A stretch of DNA of 64,000 nt from Flavobacterium pectinovorum (GCF_006438875.1 NZ_RCZH01000012.1:124001-188000); one strand, 5' to 3'; shown: positions 34,477 through 43,794, numbered from the stretch's first letter. Numbers and translations are program-made. Notes: generated by a model not told the origin, from the letters alone.

Positions 34477-35388
34477 TTAATTCAAACAACTTACCACTGT
34501 TTTTTCTAAATCTGTAAACTGAAACTCAAAACCTGCTTTTTGAATTTTTTCAGACGAAACTCTTTGACCTTTTAAAACTGCGACGCTCATTTCGCCCAGA
34601 ACTAATTTTAAAATAAATGCCGGAACTTTAGGGAGCCAAATCGTATATCCAAATAAATTTGCCAGAGTTTTAGAGAATCTGGAATTTGTGGTGGTGTCAT
34701 TGATACAGGCGTTATAAGCACCCTGCATTTGTTCGTCCAGAATTGATTTTAAATAAATCTGGCATAAGTCGTCGATATGAATCCACGGTAAATATTGTTT
34801 TCCGTTGCCTAATACTGCGCCAAAACCCGCTTTAAAACTTGGAACAATTTTTTTAAGAAAACCTTCTCCTTTCCCGAAAACAATTCCTGTACGGATTTTT
34901 ACAATTCTAATTTTTAGTGAGGCAATTTTGTCAACAGCTTTTTCCCATTCCTGACAAGTAGTCCCTAAGAAATCATCAGCAGGAGGTGTTGTTTCATCAC
35001 ATATTTTGTGACTTGTAATAGCGCCATAAATTCCAACTCCTGAGGCGGAAATAAAAGCGTCCAAAGTCTTATTTTTTTCTTTTAAAACAGAAAAAATTAG
35101 ATCAATTGGTTTTACACGGCTTTCGACAATGTCTTTTTTGCGGTTTTTGGTCCATCTTTTTTCTACAATCCCTTCACCTGCCAAATGGATAATATAATCT
35201 GCCTTTAAGACCGCTTCAGGATCAATAAAGTTTTTATTTAAATCCCATTTGTAGTAAGTAATCGAAGGTGTATTTTTTTGATCTGAACGGCTCAAAATAG
35301 CCACCAAAAAACCATTATCGATAAGTACATCAGTGAGATGTTTACCAACAAATCCAGTACCTCCGGTTAGTAAAACAGTTTTAGCCAT
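34477..35388 (-). CDS. TIGR01777 family NAD-dependent epimerase/dehydratase-like protein
   Basis: 303 residues. The Rossmann loop is GGTGFVGKHLTDVLIDNG. The family-specific AGEGIVEKRWTKNRKKDIVESRV, SASGVGIYG, VRTGIVFGKGEGFLKKIVPSFKAGFGAVLGNGKQYLPWIHIDDL and the C-terminal DUF1731 part (LVLGEMSVAVLKGQRVSSEKIQKAGFEF) are in order. E. coli YfcH is the reference; the reaction is unknown. Confidence 0.93.
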   Translation of the reverse strand: MAKTVLLTGGTGFVGKHLTDVLIDNGFLVAILSRSDQKNTPSITYYKWDLNKNFIDPEAVLKADYIIHLAGEGIVEKRWTKNRKKDIVESRVKPIDLIFSVLKEKNKTLDAFISASGVGIYGAITSHKICDETTPPADDFLGTTCQEWEKAVDKIASLKIRIVKIRTGIVFGKGEGFLKKIVPSFKAGFGAVLGNGKQYLPWIHIDDLCQIYLKSILDEQMQGAYNACINDTTTNSRFSKTLANLFGYTIWLPKVPAFILKLVLGEMSVAVLKGQRVSSEKIQKAGFEFQFTDLEKTVVSCLN

Positions 35389-35484
35389 TATATTATAATA
35401 TATTTAACAGTGCATCCAGTTTGAGCATAAGTAAAGGTACTTAAACATTGCTTACCTTTAAGGCAAATTCTAAATTTTAATGAA

Positions 35485-36156
35485 ATGGCAACTAAACAAA
35501 AGACAATCACAAGAGATGATATCGTTTCAAAATATATGGATGAGGTTTTAGAAAAAGGGCAAAAGCCAAAGTCAGTTTATCATTTTGCAAAAGAAAATGA
35601 TTTTACAGAGACCGAGTTTTATGCATTTTTTGGAACGCTGGAAGGTTTAGAAAAAGAGATATTCAGGCTTTTTCTGGCCAATACAATTGATTTATTGCAT
35701 AAAAATGCAGATTATCAGGAGTATGATATGAAGAATAAGATGTTGAGCTTTTACTTTACCTTTTTTGAGATTTTAACCGCCAATAGAAGTTATGTTTTAC
35801 AAGCCTTAAAAATAGATAGAAACCCAATTAGAAACTTAGTACAATTAACGTCACTTCGAGAAGGATTTAAGGAATATGTTTCTGAAATCCTGACGGACGA
35901 TTATAGACTTGAACAAGAGAAATTTCAAAAATTTCAAAAATTTCAGGAAAAAGCAATTCAGGAATCTGGTTGGCTGCAATTGATGATGACCATAAAATTC
36001 TGGATTGATGATGAATCGGCGGCTTTTGAGAAAACAGATATTTTTATCGAAAAATCAGTAAATGCTTCGTTCGAATTAATGAATGTTGCGCCAATGAATC
36101 ATCTTTTGGATTTTGGAAAATTCCTGTTCAAAGAAAAAATATACAGCAAACAATGA
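35485..36156 (+). CDS. TetR-family-like transcriptional regulator
   Basis: 223 residues, all helical. The first 55 residues have the TetR DNA-binding arrangement (ITRDDIVSKYMDEVLEKGQKPKSVYHFAKENDFTETEFYAFFGTLEGLEKEIFRLFL). The rest forms the ligand/dimer part. A short direct repeat (EKFQKFQKFQEKA) is visible. Its stop overlaps the start of the ABC1 kinase gene by 4 bases, so the two are translationally coupled and likely act in one pathway. Confidence 0.8.
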   Translation: MATKQKTITRDDIVSKYMDEVLEKGQKPKSVYHFAKENDFTETEFYAFFGTLEGLEKEIFRLFLANTIDLLHKNADYQEYDMKNKMLSFYFTFFEILTANRSYVLQALKIDRNPIRNLVQLTSLREGFKEYVSEILTDDYRLEQEKFQKFQKFQEKAIQESGWLQLMMTIKFWIDDESAAFEKTDIFIEKSVNASFELMNVAPMNHLLDFGKFLFKEKIYSKQ

Positions 36157-37457
36157 AAACGATCGATTATATACCAACGTCAAAAATAGAAAGAGCCGGT
36201 AAACTAGTGCAAACAGGTGCGAAAATTGGTGTAAACTACATAAAGCATTATGCCGAAAAAATGGTAAATTCTGATTTGACGCGTGATAAACTAAATGAAA
36301 ATAATGCCGAAGATATTTACGACGGATTAAAAAGCTTGAAAGGAAGTGCGCTGAAAGTTGCTCAAATGTTAAGCATGGACAAGAATTTTTTGCCTCAGGC
36401 TTATGTTGAGAAGTTTTCATTGTCACAATTTTCAGTTCCGCCACTTTCGGCGCCATTGGTTTTAAAAACGTTCAAAACTAATTTTGGAAAAACTCCTTAT
36501 GAAATATTTGATGAATTCAATGCCAATTCTGTAAACGCCGCAAGTATTGGTCAGGTGCATTTGGCGTCTAAAAACGGTAAGAAACTGGCAGTAAAAATTC
36601 AATATCCCGGAGTTGCCAACAGTATTTCATCCGATTTAGCTTTGGTGAAACCTATTGCAATACGAATGTTTAATCTTCAGGGGAAAGATTCTGATAAGTA
36701 TTTTAAAGAAGTTGAAGACAAACTTATCGAAGAAACCAATTATCTACTGGAACTCCAACAAAGTCAGGAAGTCGTTGCGGCGTGTAGTAAAATCGAAAAT
36801 ATATTGTTCCCAAATTATTATCCGGAGTTTTCGTCAGAGAAAATTATTACGATGGACTGGATGAACGGAATTCATCTTTCGGAGTTTACGGCTAAAAATA
36901 CAAATCAGGAAGTGGGCGATAAAATTGGTCAGGCACTTTGGGATTTTTATATGTACCAAATTCATATTTTAAGAAAAGTACATGCAGATCCACATCCCGG
37001 AAACTTTTTGGTAGACGACCAGAACCATTTGATAGCTTTAGATTTTGGTTGTATGAAGCAAATACCTGAAGATTTTTATGTGCCTTACTTTGAACTGATC
37101 AATAAAAACGTCATCACAGACCAAACACTTTTCAATCAAAAATTATTCGAACTAGAGATTCTTCGTCCAGACGATTCTCCTTCTGAAATTGAATATTTCA
37201 CAGAGATGTTCCATGATTTGTTATCACTTTTCACCAAACCTTTTCAGGATGAAACTTTCGATTTTGCCGATGAAACTTTCTTCGAAAGTATTGCCAAATT
37301 AGGAGAACGTTTCTCTAATGATACAAACCTTAAGAAAATGAACGGAAATCGTGGTTCAAAACATTTTATTTATATGAACAGAACCTTCTTTGGTTTGTAT
37401 AATTTAATGTTTGATTTAAAAGCCAAAATTATCGTTACAAATTACGAGAAGTATTAG
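36153..37457 (+). CDS. ABC1/UbiB (AarF)-type atypical kinase
   Basis: 434 residues. ABC1 landmarks: the KGSALKVAQMLSMD motif (the KxGQ element; the Gly is replaced by Val-Ala here), VNAASIGQVHLASKNGKKLAVKIQYPG with the Ala-rich nucleotide loop and Lys, DPHPGNFLVDD and LDFGCMK. Relatives support quinone synthesis or other isoprenoid-lipid pathways. It is coupled to the TetR-like gene. Copy C of the dispersed repeat begins at its stop codon. Confidence 0.88.
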   Translation: MKTIDYIPTSKIERAGKLVQTGAKIGVNYIKHYAEKMVNSDLTRDKLNENNAEDIYDGLKSLKGSALKVAQMLSMDKNFLPQAYVEKFSLSQFSVPPLSAPLVLKTFKTNFGKTPYEIFDEFNANSVNAASIGQVHLASKNGKKLAVKIQYPGVANSISSDLALVKPIAIRMFNLQGKDSDKYFKEVEDKLIEETNYLLELQQSQEVVAACSKIENILFPNYYPEFSSEKIITMDWMNGIHLSEFTAKNTNQEVGDKIGQALWDFYMYQIHILRKVHADPHPGNFLVDDQNHLIALDFGCMKQIPEDFYVPYFELINKNVITDQTLFNQKLFELEILRPDDSPSEIEYFTEMFHDLLSLFTKPFQDETFDFADETFFESIAKLGERFSNDTNLKKMNGNRGSKHFIYMNRTFFGLYNLMFDLKAKIIVTNYEKY

Positions 37458-37539
37458 GAGCTATTTCCTGCTATCCACTTGTATCTTTTCCTGGCTAAAG
37501 AAGCCAGAAAAAGGATACCGCTTCTATCAGGGCTAGGGC
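37457..37539 (-). repeat. dispersed intergenic element, copy C
   Basis: GGAGCTATTTCCTGCTATCC at the start, hairpin CTGGCTAAAGAAGCCAG in the centre, CCGCTTCTATCAGGGCTAGG at the end: the inverse of copy A at 1769-1850 with changes mostly in the hairpin. It starts directly at the stop codon of the ABC1 gene. Confidence 0.85.
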
Positions 37540-37641
37540 TTTTCGTTTTTATAAGAAATGAGATTATCTCAATTTTTGTCATTTCGATCCCGAGGCTTCG
37601 GGAGAGAAATCACATTAGTAACTCGACAAAAAATGGCGATC

Positions 37642-37751
37642 AAATCCGTTTTTATCCGCGTTTTTACGAAGTAAATCTGTTTTATCCGCGTCAAAATAAG
37701 ACGCTGATTTTGCTGATTCGCTAAAGCGGAAACGCTGATAAAAACGGATTT
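37642..37751. repeat. inverted repeat, 'aaatccg...cggattt' arms
   Basis: AAATCCGTTTTTATCCGCGT on the left and the inverted GCGGAAACGCTGATAAAAACGGATTT-type arm on the right pair imperfectly; a second ATCCGCGT unit lies inside. Between 37458 and 37831 there is otherwise no gene. Confidence 0.55.
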
Positions 37752-37831
37752 TTCTAATTACTTCATATACTCTTGGTCTAAACCTTTGGTAAAGGTTTTT
37801 AATTGGAATTTGGAATTTAAAAATTTGGAAT

Positions 37832-39127
37832 TTATTTAATTATTCCCTTTTTATAAGTCTCAATTGCACGATCTCTTGCAAAAGCGTGATCGACCATTGG
37901 TTCATTATAACCCAAATCAAATTCAGGAATCCATTTGCGGATATAAATTCCTTTTTCGTCAAATTTCTTTTGTTGAATTTCCGGATTAAAAACTCTAAAA
38001 TACGGTGCTGCATCGCAACCAGTTCCGGCAGCCCATTGCCAGTTTCCGACATTTGAAGCGAGTTCGAAGTCTAATAATTTCTCTGCAAAATAAGCTTCGC
38101 CCCATTGCCAGTTAATCAATAAATGTTTGCATAAAAAACTCGCTACAACCATCCGAACGCGATTGTGCATATACCCCGTTTCATTTAATTGGCGCATTCC
38201 GGCATCAACCATTGGATAACCTGTGGTTCCGGAACACCACCGCTTAAAATCTTCCTCGTTATTACGCCATTGAATCCCATCATAAGCCGATTTGAAGTTG
38301 TGATTCACCACATTTGGAAAGTTAAATAATATCTGAATAAAAAACTCTCTCCAAATTAATTCGCTCAAAAAGGTTTGGTTCTTTTTATTTGCCCAATTCA
38401 CTAATTTCCGAATACTAACGGTTCCAAAACGTAAATGTGGCGATAAATAAGAAGTGCTGTCAAGAGCCGGAAAGTCACGAGTTTCTTTATAATTGGCAAT
38501 TTGCGTCAGGTTGTGAGGAAGAACTTTTATGGTGCTTTTTTCAAAACCAATTTCTGATAAATCAGGAAAAAGGAATTGATTTTTGGAAAAGTTGTTTAAC
38601 AGAGGTTTTATATCATATTCGGGAACTTGTCCCATGATATGATATTTTTCGAGCCATTTGTTTTTATATGGCGTGTAAATGGTGTAGGGAAGCCCGTCTG
38701 ACTTTGTGATTTCTTTTTCTTCAAATATGACATGATCTTTAAAAGAAAAGGTTTCAATATTATTTTGCTTTAATAATTCATGAATGGATAAATCACGTTT
38801 AATCGCAAACGGTTCATAATCTTTATTGAAGAAGACTTGTTGGATCTCAAATTCTTCAAGAAGCGATTTCCAAACATCTGAAGTTTTTCCTTTTTTGATT
38901 AGAATTGAAGAATCGATTGCAAGAAGTTCTTCATTTATTTTTTGGAGAGAATCATAAATAAAGTTTACCCGAGCATCATTTTCAGGAAGATTCTCCAGGA
39001 TATCTTCATCAAAAATAAATAACGGAATTACTGGAAAATCAGATTGTAATGCATGAAATAATCCTACGTTATCATCTAAACGTAAATCACGTCTAAACCA
39101 GAAAAAAGAGACTTTTTGTTTTGTCAT
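37832..39127 (-). CDS. phrB: deoxyribodipyrimidine photolyase
   Basis: 431 residues. The N-terminal antenna-binding domain starts FFWFRRDLRLDDNVGLFHAL. The FAD domain carries SYLSPHLRFGTVSIR, ELIWREFFIQILFNFP, WCSGTTGYPMVDAGMRQLNETGYMHNRVRMVVASFLCKHLLINWQWGEAYFAEKLLDFELASNVGNWQWAAGTGCDAAPYFRVFNP. This is the class I CPD photolyase pattern, which repairs UV dimers using blue light. It lies downstream of carotenoid genes and a CarH-like regulator, so light induction is plausible. Confidence 0.95.
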   Translation of the reverse strand: MTKQKVSFFWFRRDLRLDDNVGLFHALQSDFPVIPLFIFDEDILENLPENDARVNFIYDSLQKINEELLAIDSSILIKKGKTSDVWKSLLEEFEIQQVFFNKDYEPFAIKRDLSIHELLKQNNIETFSFKDHVIFEEKEITKSDGLPYTIYTPYKNKWLEKYHIMGQVPEYDIKPLLNNFSKNQFLFPDLSEIGFEKSTIKVLPHNLTQIANYKETRDFPALDSTSYLSPHLRFGTVSIRKLVNWANKKNQTFLSELIWREFFIQILFNFPNVVNHNFKSAYDGIQWRNNEEDFKRWCSGTTGYPMVDAGMRQLNETGYMHNRVRMVVASFLCKHLLINWQWGEAYFAEKLLDFELASNVGNWQWAAGTGCDAAPYFRVFNPEIQQKKFDEKGIYIRKWIPEFDLGYNEPMVDHAFARDRAIETYKKGIIK

Positions 39128-39154
39128 TTTGGGTAATGTTTCATTTTTTTTCTT

Positions 39155-39249
39155 TCACGCAGATTTGGTAAATTAAAGCAGATTTAATTTATTATTTAGA
39201 TTAAAAAAAATCTGGGCTAATCTGCTTAAATCTTTTTTAATCTGCGTGA
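39155..39249. repeat. large inverted repeat upstream of phrB
   Basis: TCACGCAGATTT (39155) and AAGCAGATTTA pair with TAATCTGCTT and AATCTGCGTGA (ending 39249); arms of about 32 bases with a few mismatches. It lies between the SRPBCC gene and phrB and has no T-tract. Confidence 0.65.
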
Positions 39250-39284
39250 CATAATTCGTGAAATTGTAGAAAAAAGATAAGTAA

Positions 39285-39749
39285 TTATATTTTTGAATTG
39301 AATAGTTCTTCGATTTTGTTTTGGCGATAAGCAAAAATGTTTTTCAGTTTGCTTTCTACAACCAACTTGTTCATAATGCGTCCTAAATATCCAAAAGGAA
39401 GTGCATAATGGACAATATCGACCATTTTAGTTCCGTTTTCTGTGGGTTCAAAGAAATGTTTGTGATGCCATAAAGCGTAAGGTCCAAAACGTTGTTCGTC
39501 TATGAAGTACTGATTCTCCTTTGAAACTGTAATTATTGTAACCCAATTAATTTTGATGCCCAAAAGTGGTTTTAAAGTATAGGTAATAATTTGTCCGGGA
39601 TACATGCGTTTGTCATCAAAATCCTGAATTTCGAAACTCATATTGTCGAGTGTGATGGTTTGAAGATTTTTTGGACTCGAAAAAAAGTCCCAACATTCCT
39701 CGACTGTGGCATTTATATGCTGTACAGTTTCTATTTTGTATAATTTCAT
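39285..39749 (-). CDS. SRPBCC (START-like) family protein
   Basis: 154 residues with the START/Bet v1-like pattern: HINATVEECWDFFSSPKNLQTIT at the start, YPGQIITYTLKPLLGIKINWVTIITV in the strands, FEPTENGTKMVDIVHYALPFG and a C-terminal helix (FAYRQNKIEELF). Such proteins bind hydrophobic ligands and often sit next to crt and photolyase genes in Bacteroidota. The ligand is unknown. Confidence 0.82.
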   Translation of the reverse strand: MKLYKIETVQHINATVEECWDFFSSPKNLQTITLDNMSFEIQDFDDKRMYPGQIITYTLKPLLGIKINWVTIITVSKENQYFIDEQRFGPYALWHHKHFFEPTENGTKMVDIVHYALPFGYLGRIMNKLVVESKLKNIFAYRQNKIEELFNSKI

Positions 39750-39791
39750 AGTGTCAATTATTACTGTCTAGTTTTTTATATACGAGATGCT

Positions 39792-39887
39792 TGCGTTAGG
39801 GGTTGTAGTGGAGCTCTTTTTGTGTCAGGCTTTTTCTGCCTGATGCAAAAAAGCGGGAACGAAAGACCCGACCTTTAGGGAACGCCC
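39792..39887 (+). repeat. dispersed intergenic element, copy D (diverged)
   Basis: Starts TTGCGTTAGGGG and ends CCTTTAGGGAACGCCC like copy E; the middle has diverged, but a hairpin GTCAGGCTTTTTCTGCCTGA remains. It sits between the SRPBCC gene and crtZ. Confidence 0.65.
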
Positions 39888-39895
39888 AAATTATT

Positions 39896-40336
39896 TTACA
39901 TTTTATAATATTTAAAAGGAACGAATAACATTCCGAAACATTCTCCGTCTTCTTTTCCTAAATGCTTGTGATGTATTTTATGTGCTTTTCTTAAACCAAT
40001 CAGGTATTTGTTCTTGGTGTTTTTGAACCATTTAAAACGTTGATGAATTAATACATCATGAATTAGAAAGTAACACAAACCGTAAAAAGTGATGCCACAG
40101 GCTATGAAAAACAAATAATTGAATCCGCCCTGAACGCCAAAATAGAAAAGAATTATACTTGGAGTCGCAAAAATGATAAAGAAAATGTCGTTGCGTTCAA
40201 AAGTATGTTCGTATTTTGGTTTGTGATGATCTGCGTGAAAATACCACATTAACCCGTGCATAATGTACTTGTGCGTTAACCAGGTAACACATTCCATGAA
40301 CAGAAAAACACTTAAAAAGATTAGGAAAGAAATCAT
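39896..40336 (-). CDS. crtZ: beta-carotene hydroxylase-type fatty acid hydroxylase superfamily protein
   Basis: 146 residues, three or four transmembrane helices, with the di-iron histidine boxes HKYIMHG (about 22-28), HADHHKPKYEH, HDVLIH and HKIHHKH. This fits CrtZ, which hydroxylates the beta-ionone rings of carotene to give zeaxanthin. It is located with crtB and crtI, which supports the assignment; lycopene cyclase is not in the window. Distance to crtB is about 200 bases with a long inverted repeat between them. Confidence 0.9.
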   Translation of the reverse strand: MISFLIFLSVFLFMECVTWLTHKYIMHGLMWYFHADHHKPKYEHTFERNDIFFIIFATPSIILFYFGVQGGFNYLFFIACGITFYGLCYFLIHDVLIHQRFKWFKNTKNKYLIGLRKAHKIHHKHLGKEDGECFGMLFVPFKYYKM

Positions 40337-40437
40337 TTTGTATTGTTGAAAGTTAAAAGTATTATTTAAAATCTATTGCGTTTAGCTTTTTATTATAAAA
40401 GATTGACTCAAAAAAGTCAAATTTACACAATCTTGTT

Positions 40438-40519
40438 ATTTCGATCGAAGGGAGAAATCACATAACGGAATTCACGGCTCGTTGTCCTCTGGATGTGATT
40501 TCTTCCCTTCGGTCGAAAT
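40438..40519. repeat. inverted repeat between crtB and crtZ
   Basis: ATTTCGATCGAAGGGAGAAA and its inverse TTTCTTCCCTTCGGTCGAAAT, extended by TCACAT/ATGTGA, give arms of about 26 bases with one or two differences. Part of the dispersed palindrome type; a related half is at 37579-37612. Confidence 0.7.
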
Positions 40520-40537
40520 GATAAAAATGGCGACATC

Positions 40538-41377
40538 CTATACTAATTTTAGTTTATAAGTCACAAAAGATTGGGCCAGAAGCCCTGCTTTTGTATAATT
40601 TGAAACTCTGATTCTAGAGCTTCCAATTTCGTGATAAGGCGTTTTTTTGAGTTTTGTTAATAGCTTTTTGTAATAGACGAAAGCGGTGTAAACGCCAAAT
40701 TTTGCTTCAATTGGCAACTTTACGATTCCTTGGTAAGCGATTCTGAAATCTTCTTCGATTTCGTTGATGATCGCTGTTTTGGTATTTTCATCGAAGGAAG
40801 TTAGATTAACACCAGGGAAATAATTTCGGTTTAAAACCAAATTGTCATCTTTTAGGTCTCTAAGAAAATTTACTTTCTGAAAGGCTGATCCTAATCGCAT
40901 TGCTTCGTTTTTTAGCTGTTCGTACTTTTGATTGTTTCCTTTTACAAAAACTTTCAGGCACATTAAACCTACAACATCGGCAGAACCATAGATGTAATCT
41001 TCGTATTCCGTTTGTGTGTTGTAATTTGATTTGATAAGATCGAGTTTCATGCTTTTTAAAAATGCCTGAACAAGATCGTCTGTTATATTATATTGTTTTA
41101 CCGTATGCTGAAATGAGTTAAGAATTGGGTTTAAACTTATACCGGCTTTAAGGGCTTTGTAGTGCTCTTTTTCGAAATCATCAATAAGGTTTTCTTTATC
41201 ATAATCATGAAATGAGTCTACAATTTCATCAGCAAAACGAACGAATCCATAAATGCTGTATATCGCCTCGCGAATGCTTGGTGATAACATTTTTACGGCG
41301 AGAGAAAATGAAGTACTGTAGCTTTGTGTGACTAACTTACTGCATTTGAAAGAAACGGTGTCGAATAGTGATTTCAT
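40538..41377 (-). CDS. crtB: phytoene synthase
   Basis: 279 residues. The two Asp-rich prenyl-diphosphate sites are YGFVRFADEIVDSF (DEIVD, near residue 52) and FLRDLKDDNLVLNRNYFP (DLKDD). SYSTSFSLAVKML and YGSADVVGLMC are also conserved. It condenses two geranylgeranyl diphosphates to phytoene. It starts 3 bases after crtI's stop, so the two form one operon. Confidence 0.95.
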   Translation of the reverse strand: MKSLFDTVSFKCSKLVTQSYSTSFSLAVKMLSPSIREAIYSIYGFVRFADEIVDSFHDYDKENLIDDFEKEHYKALKAGISLNPILNSFQHTVKQYNITDDLVQAFLKSMKLDLIKSNYNTQTEYEDYIYGSADVVGLMCLKVFVKGNNQKYEQLKNEAMRLGSAFQKVNFLRDLKDDNLVLNRNYFPGVNLTSFDENTKTAIINEIEEDFRIAYQGIVKLPIEAKFGVYTAFVYYKKLLTKLKKTPYHEIGSSRIRVSNYTKAGLLAQSFVTYKLKLV

Positions 41378-41380
41378 TTT

Positions 41381-42844
41381 TTAGGATCTAAAAGATTTTT
41401 GAATTAACTCAGCTACTAGTTTTCCCGATATTAAAGCAGGCGGAACTCCTGGTCCAGGAACGGTTAATTGTCCTGTGAAATATAAATTTTTGACTTTTTT
41501 GCTTTTCAGTTTTGGTCTTAAAAAAGCGGTTTGCAGTAATGTATTGGCCATTCCGTAGGCATTTCCTTTATAAGCATTATAATCGGTGACAAAATCGTTC
41601 TTGCAAAATGATCTCTTAAAGATAATATTATTTTTAATTTTTTGATCTGTCAGCTTTTCAAAACGATCCATTATCTTTTCGAAATATTCTTCCCGCAATG
41701 ATTCGTTATCTTTTATTCCTGGTGCTAACGGAATTAGGAAAAAGCCACTTTCCATTCCTTCCGGCGCTGCAGTTGTATCTGTTTTGGATGGAAAATTGGC
41801 ATAAAATAAAGGAGCTTCCGGCCATTTTGGATCATCATAGATATCAACAGCGTGTTGATCGAAATCGACATCAAAAAATAAGGCATGATGCGAAATGTTT
41901 TCTATTTTTTTGTTGAATCCAACAAAGAATAAAAGGGAAGAAGGCGCGAAAACACGACTTTCCCAATATTTTTCAGAATAAGCGCGATGTTCTTTGTCTA
42001 ATAAGGTTTCAGTATGATGATAATCTGCTCCGCTTAAAACAATATCTGCTTTTATAAATTTTCCATCAATAATAATTCCGGTTGTGATTTTATTTTCGAC
42101 AACTATTTTTTCTATTGAAGAATTGGTTTTAATAGAAACGCCAAGTTCTGTAGCTAGTTTTTCGATTGCCCGGACAACATCGAACATTCCGGTTTTGGGA
42201 TGCCATGTTCCCAATCCAAAATCGGCATAATTCATAAAATTATAAAAGGAAGGTGTTTTGGATGGTTTCGCTCCCAAGAATAAAACGGGGAATTCGAGAA
42301 TCTGAATTAATCTTTCATTTTTAAATTTCCTGCGAATGTCATTGCTTACAGTACTAAAAAACTGATGGAGTTTTAAAGTGGTTTCAAGCGTGATTAATTC
42401 AAGTGCAGAAATTCCGGGGCGATAAACCAAGTCTTTGATCGCAATGTCATAATTGCTTTTGGCTTGTTTAATAAAGGTTTCGAGTTTTTTGCCACTTCCT
42501 TTTTCTATGGTTTCAAAAGTAGTTTGTATAGCTTCGAGATTATCATAGATATTGATAAAATCATCAACGCCAAAATAAACCCGATAAGCAGGGTTTAGTT
42601 TTATAAGCTCGTAATAATCATTTGTTTTTTTGTCGAAATCATTAAAGAAACGTTCAAAAACATCCGGCATCCAATACCAGCTTGGTCCCATATCAAAGGT
42701 AAAACCATCTTTTTTGAATTGTCTTGCCCGCCCGCCAATAATGTCATTTTTTTCATAAATAGTTACTGTGTTTCCTTGTTTTGCCAAGTAACACGCAGCA
42801 GCTAAAGCGGAGAAGCCGGATCCTATTATTGCTATTGTTTTCAT
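41381..42844 (-). CDS. crtI: phytoene desaturase
   Basis: 487 residues. N-terminal FAD-binding loop IGSGFSALAAACYLAKQGNTVTIYEKNDIIGGRARQF, followed by GFTFDMGPSWYWMPDVFE. The C-terminal FAD part reads NLYFTGQLTVPGPGVPPALISGKLVAELI. It converts phytoene to lycopene (CrtI family). The promoter lies in the 40-base gap to the upstream CarH-like regulator and contains a TTTGTTTAACAAA palindrome overlapping the -7 box, so repression by the regulator in the dark is plausible. Confidence 0.95.
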   Translation of the reverse strand: MKTIAIIGSGFSALAAACYLAKQGNTVTIYEKNDIIGGRARQFKKDGFTFDMGPSWYWMPDVFERFFNDFDKKTNDYYELIKLNPAYRVYFGVDDFINIYDNLEAIQTTFETIEKGSGKKLETFIKQAKSNYDIAIKDLVYRPGISALELITLETTLKLHQFFSTVSNDIRRKFKNERLIQILEFPVLFLGAKPSKTPSFYNFMNYADFGLGTWHPKTGMFDVVRAIEKLATELGVSIKTNSSIEKIVVENKITTGIIIDGKFIKADIVLSGADYHHTETLLDKEHRAYSEKYWESRVFAPSSLLFFVGFNKKIENISHHALFFDVDFDQHAVDIYDDPKWPEAPLFYANFPSKTDTTAAPEGMESGFFLIPLAPGIKDNESLREEYFEKIMDRFEKLTDQKIKNNIIFKRSFCKNDFVTDYNAYKGNAYGMANTLLQTAFLRPKLKSKKVKNLYFTGQLTVPGPGVPPALISGKLVAELIQKSFRS

Positions 42845-42846
42845 AA

Positions 42847-42880
42847 TTTGTTTAACAAATATACAAAAACTTTAAACAAA
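42847..42880 (-). promoter_or_regulatory. crtI promoter with palindromic candidate operator
   Basis: The -7 element TATATTTG is at 42856-42863 (minus strand). TTTGTTTAACAAA (plus 42847-42859) is a perfect 6+1+6 palindrome that overlaps it, and TTAAACAAA at 42872-42880 is inversely repeated to TTTGTTTAA at 42847-42855. The mRNA would be almost leaderless. A related site with the same geometry lies before the regulator gene (43795-43811). Confidence 0.5.
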
Positions 42881-42884
42881 AATA

Positions 42885-43784
42885 TTATAGCATACTAATT
42901 GTTTCGTCCATAGTGTCGAAAATGCGAATTCTTTCCGGTAAATTTTTCTGTTCAATGTATTCTGTCATGTTGCCCATAAGCCAGATTTCATTGTTTTGCT
43001 GAAGTAATTTTTGTCCCATTGATTTCACATATTGATTGATTACACTGCGATCTGGCTGAACGGTCATGAAAGATACAAATGTGATGTTCTCAAAATGTCT
43101 GGTTAAATCCTGCAGGTTTTCGATTGGCATACTTTCACCTAAATAAATGGCTTTGTAACCTTTAGACAAAATTTCATATTGAAGGTATAGCAAACCTATT
43201 TTGTGAATTTCGTTTAATGGTAAAGAGAGTACAAAAATCCGATCAGTTTTTGTTGGTTTTTGAATTTGAAGACTTTCTGTGTAAATTAATATTTTTTGTT
43301 TAATCAAATGACTCATAAAGTGTTCATTTGCCGGAGTTATGGTTTCGGATTGCCATAATAATCCTAATTCTTTTAATAAAGGCAGAAAATGATCTTTGAA
43401 AACTTCTTTGAAGCTTTTTTCAGAAATTAACCAATCAAAAGTAGTAAAGAACAATTCCTGATCAAAATTCATCATAGCCATTTTGAATGATGTGATGGCG
43501 TAGTTTTGAGAATTTTTCTTCGAAATGATTTCACGCACTAATTGCGGAATCTTTTCTTCAGGATACGTAGCGATTTTAGAAATTTTATAACCGTATTCGT
43601 GTAACAATGTAATGTTTAAAAGCTTCTGTAAATTTTGTAAATTATAAAGTCTAATATTAGTGTCCGTTCGCATTGGTTCTAAGATGTTATATCTTTTCTC
43701 CCAGATGCGAATAGTATGTGCTTTTATTCCAGATAAGTTTTCAAGATCTTTTATACTAAAGACTGTTCTTATGTTGTTCACCAT
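42885..43784 (-). CDS. carH: CarH/LitR-like MerR-type regulator with B12-binding domain
   Basis: 299 residues. The N-terminal MerR helix-turn-helix (about 8-75) has FSIKDLENLSGIKAHTIRIWEKRYNILEPMRT. A helical linker follows, then the cobalamin-binding module (about 110-299). The Wx9EH element is intact (Trp 144, Glu 154, His 155), as is the ExHxxG lower-ligand motif (Glu 192, His 194, Gly 197), and the Rossmann part ends with FVSFMTVQPDR. In CarH, adenosylcobalamin makes a tetramer that represses carotenoid genes in the dark, and light breaks it. The position upstream of crtI fits. Confidence 0.88.
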   Translation of the reverse strand: MVNNIRTVFSIKDLENLSGIKAHTIRIWEKRYNILEPMRTDTNIRLYNLQNLQKLLNITLLHEYGYKISKIATYPEEKIPQLVREIISKKNSQNYAITSFKMAMMNFDQELFFTTFDWLISEKSFKEVFKDHFLPLLKELGLLWQSETITPANEHFMSHLIKQKILIYTESLQIQKPTKTDRIFVLSLPLNEIHKIGLLYLQYEILSKGYKAIYLGESMPIENLQDLTRHFENITFVSFMTVQPDRSVINQYVKSMGQKLLQQNNEIWLMGNMTEYIEQKNLPERIRIFDTMDETISML

Positions 43785-43794
43785 TATAATGCTA

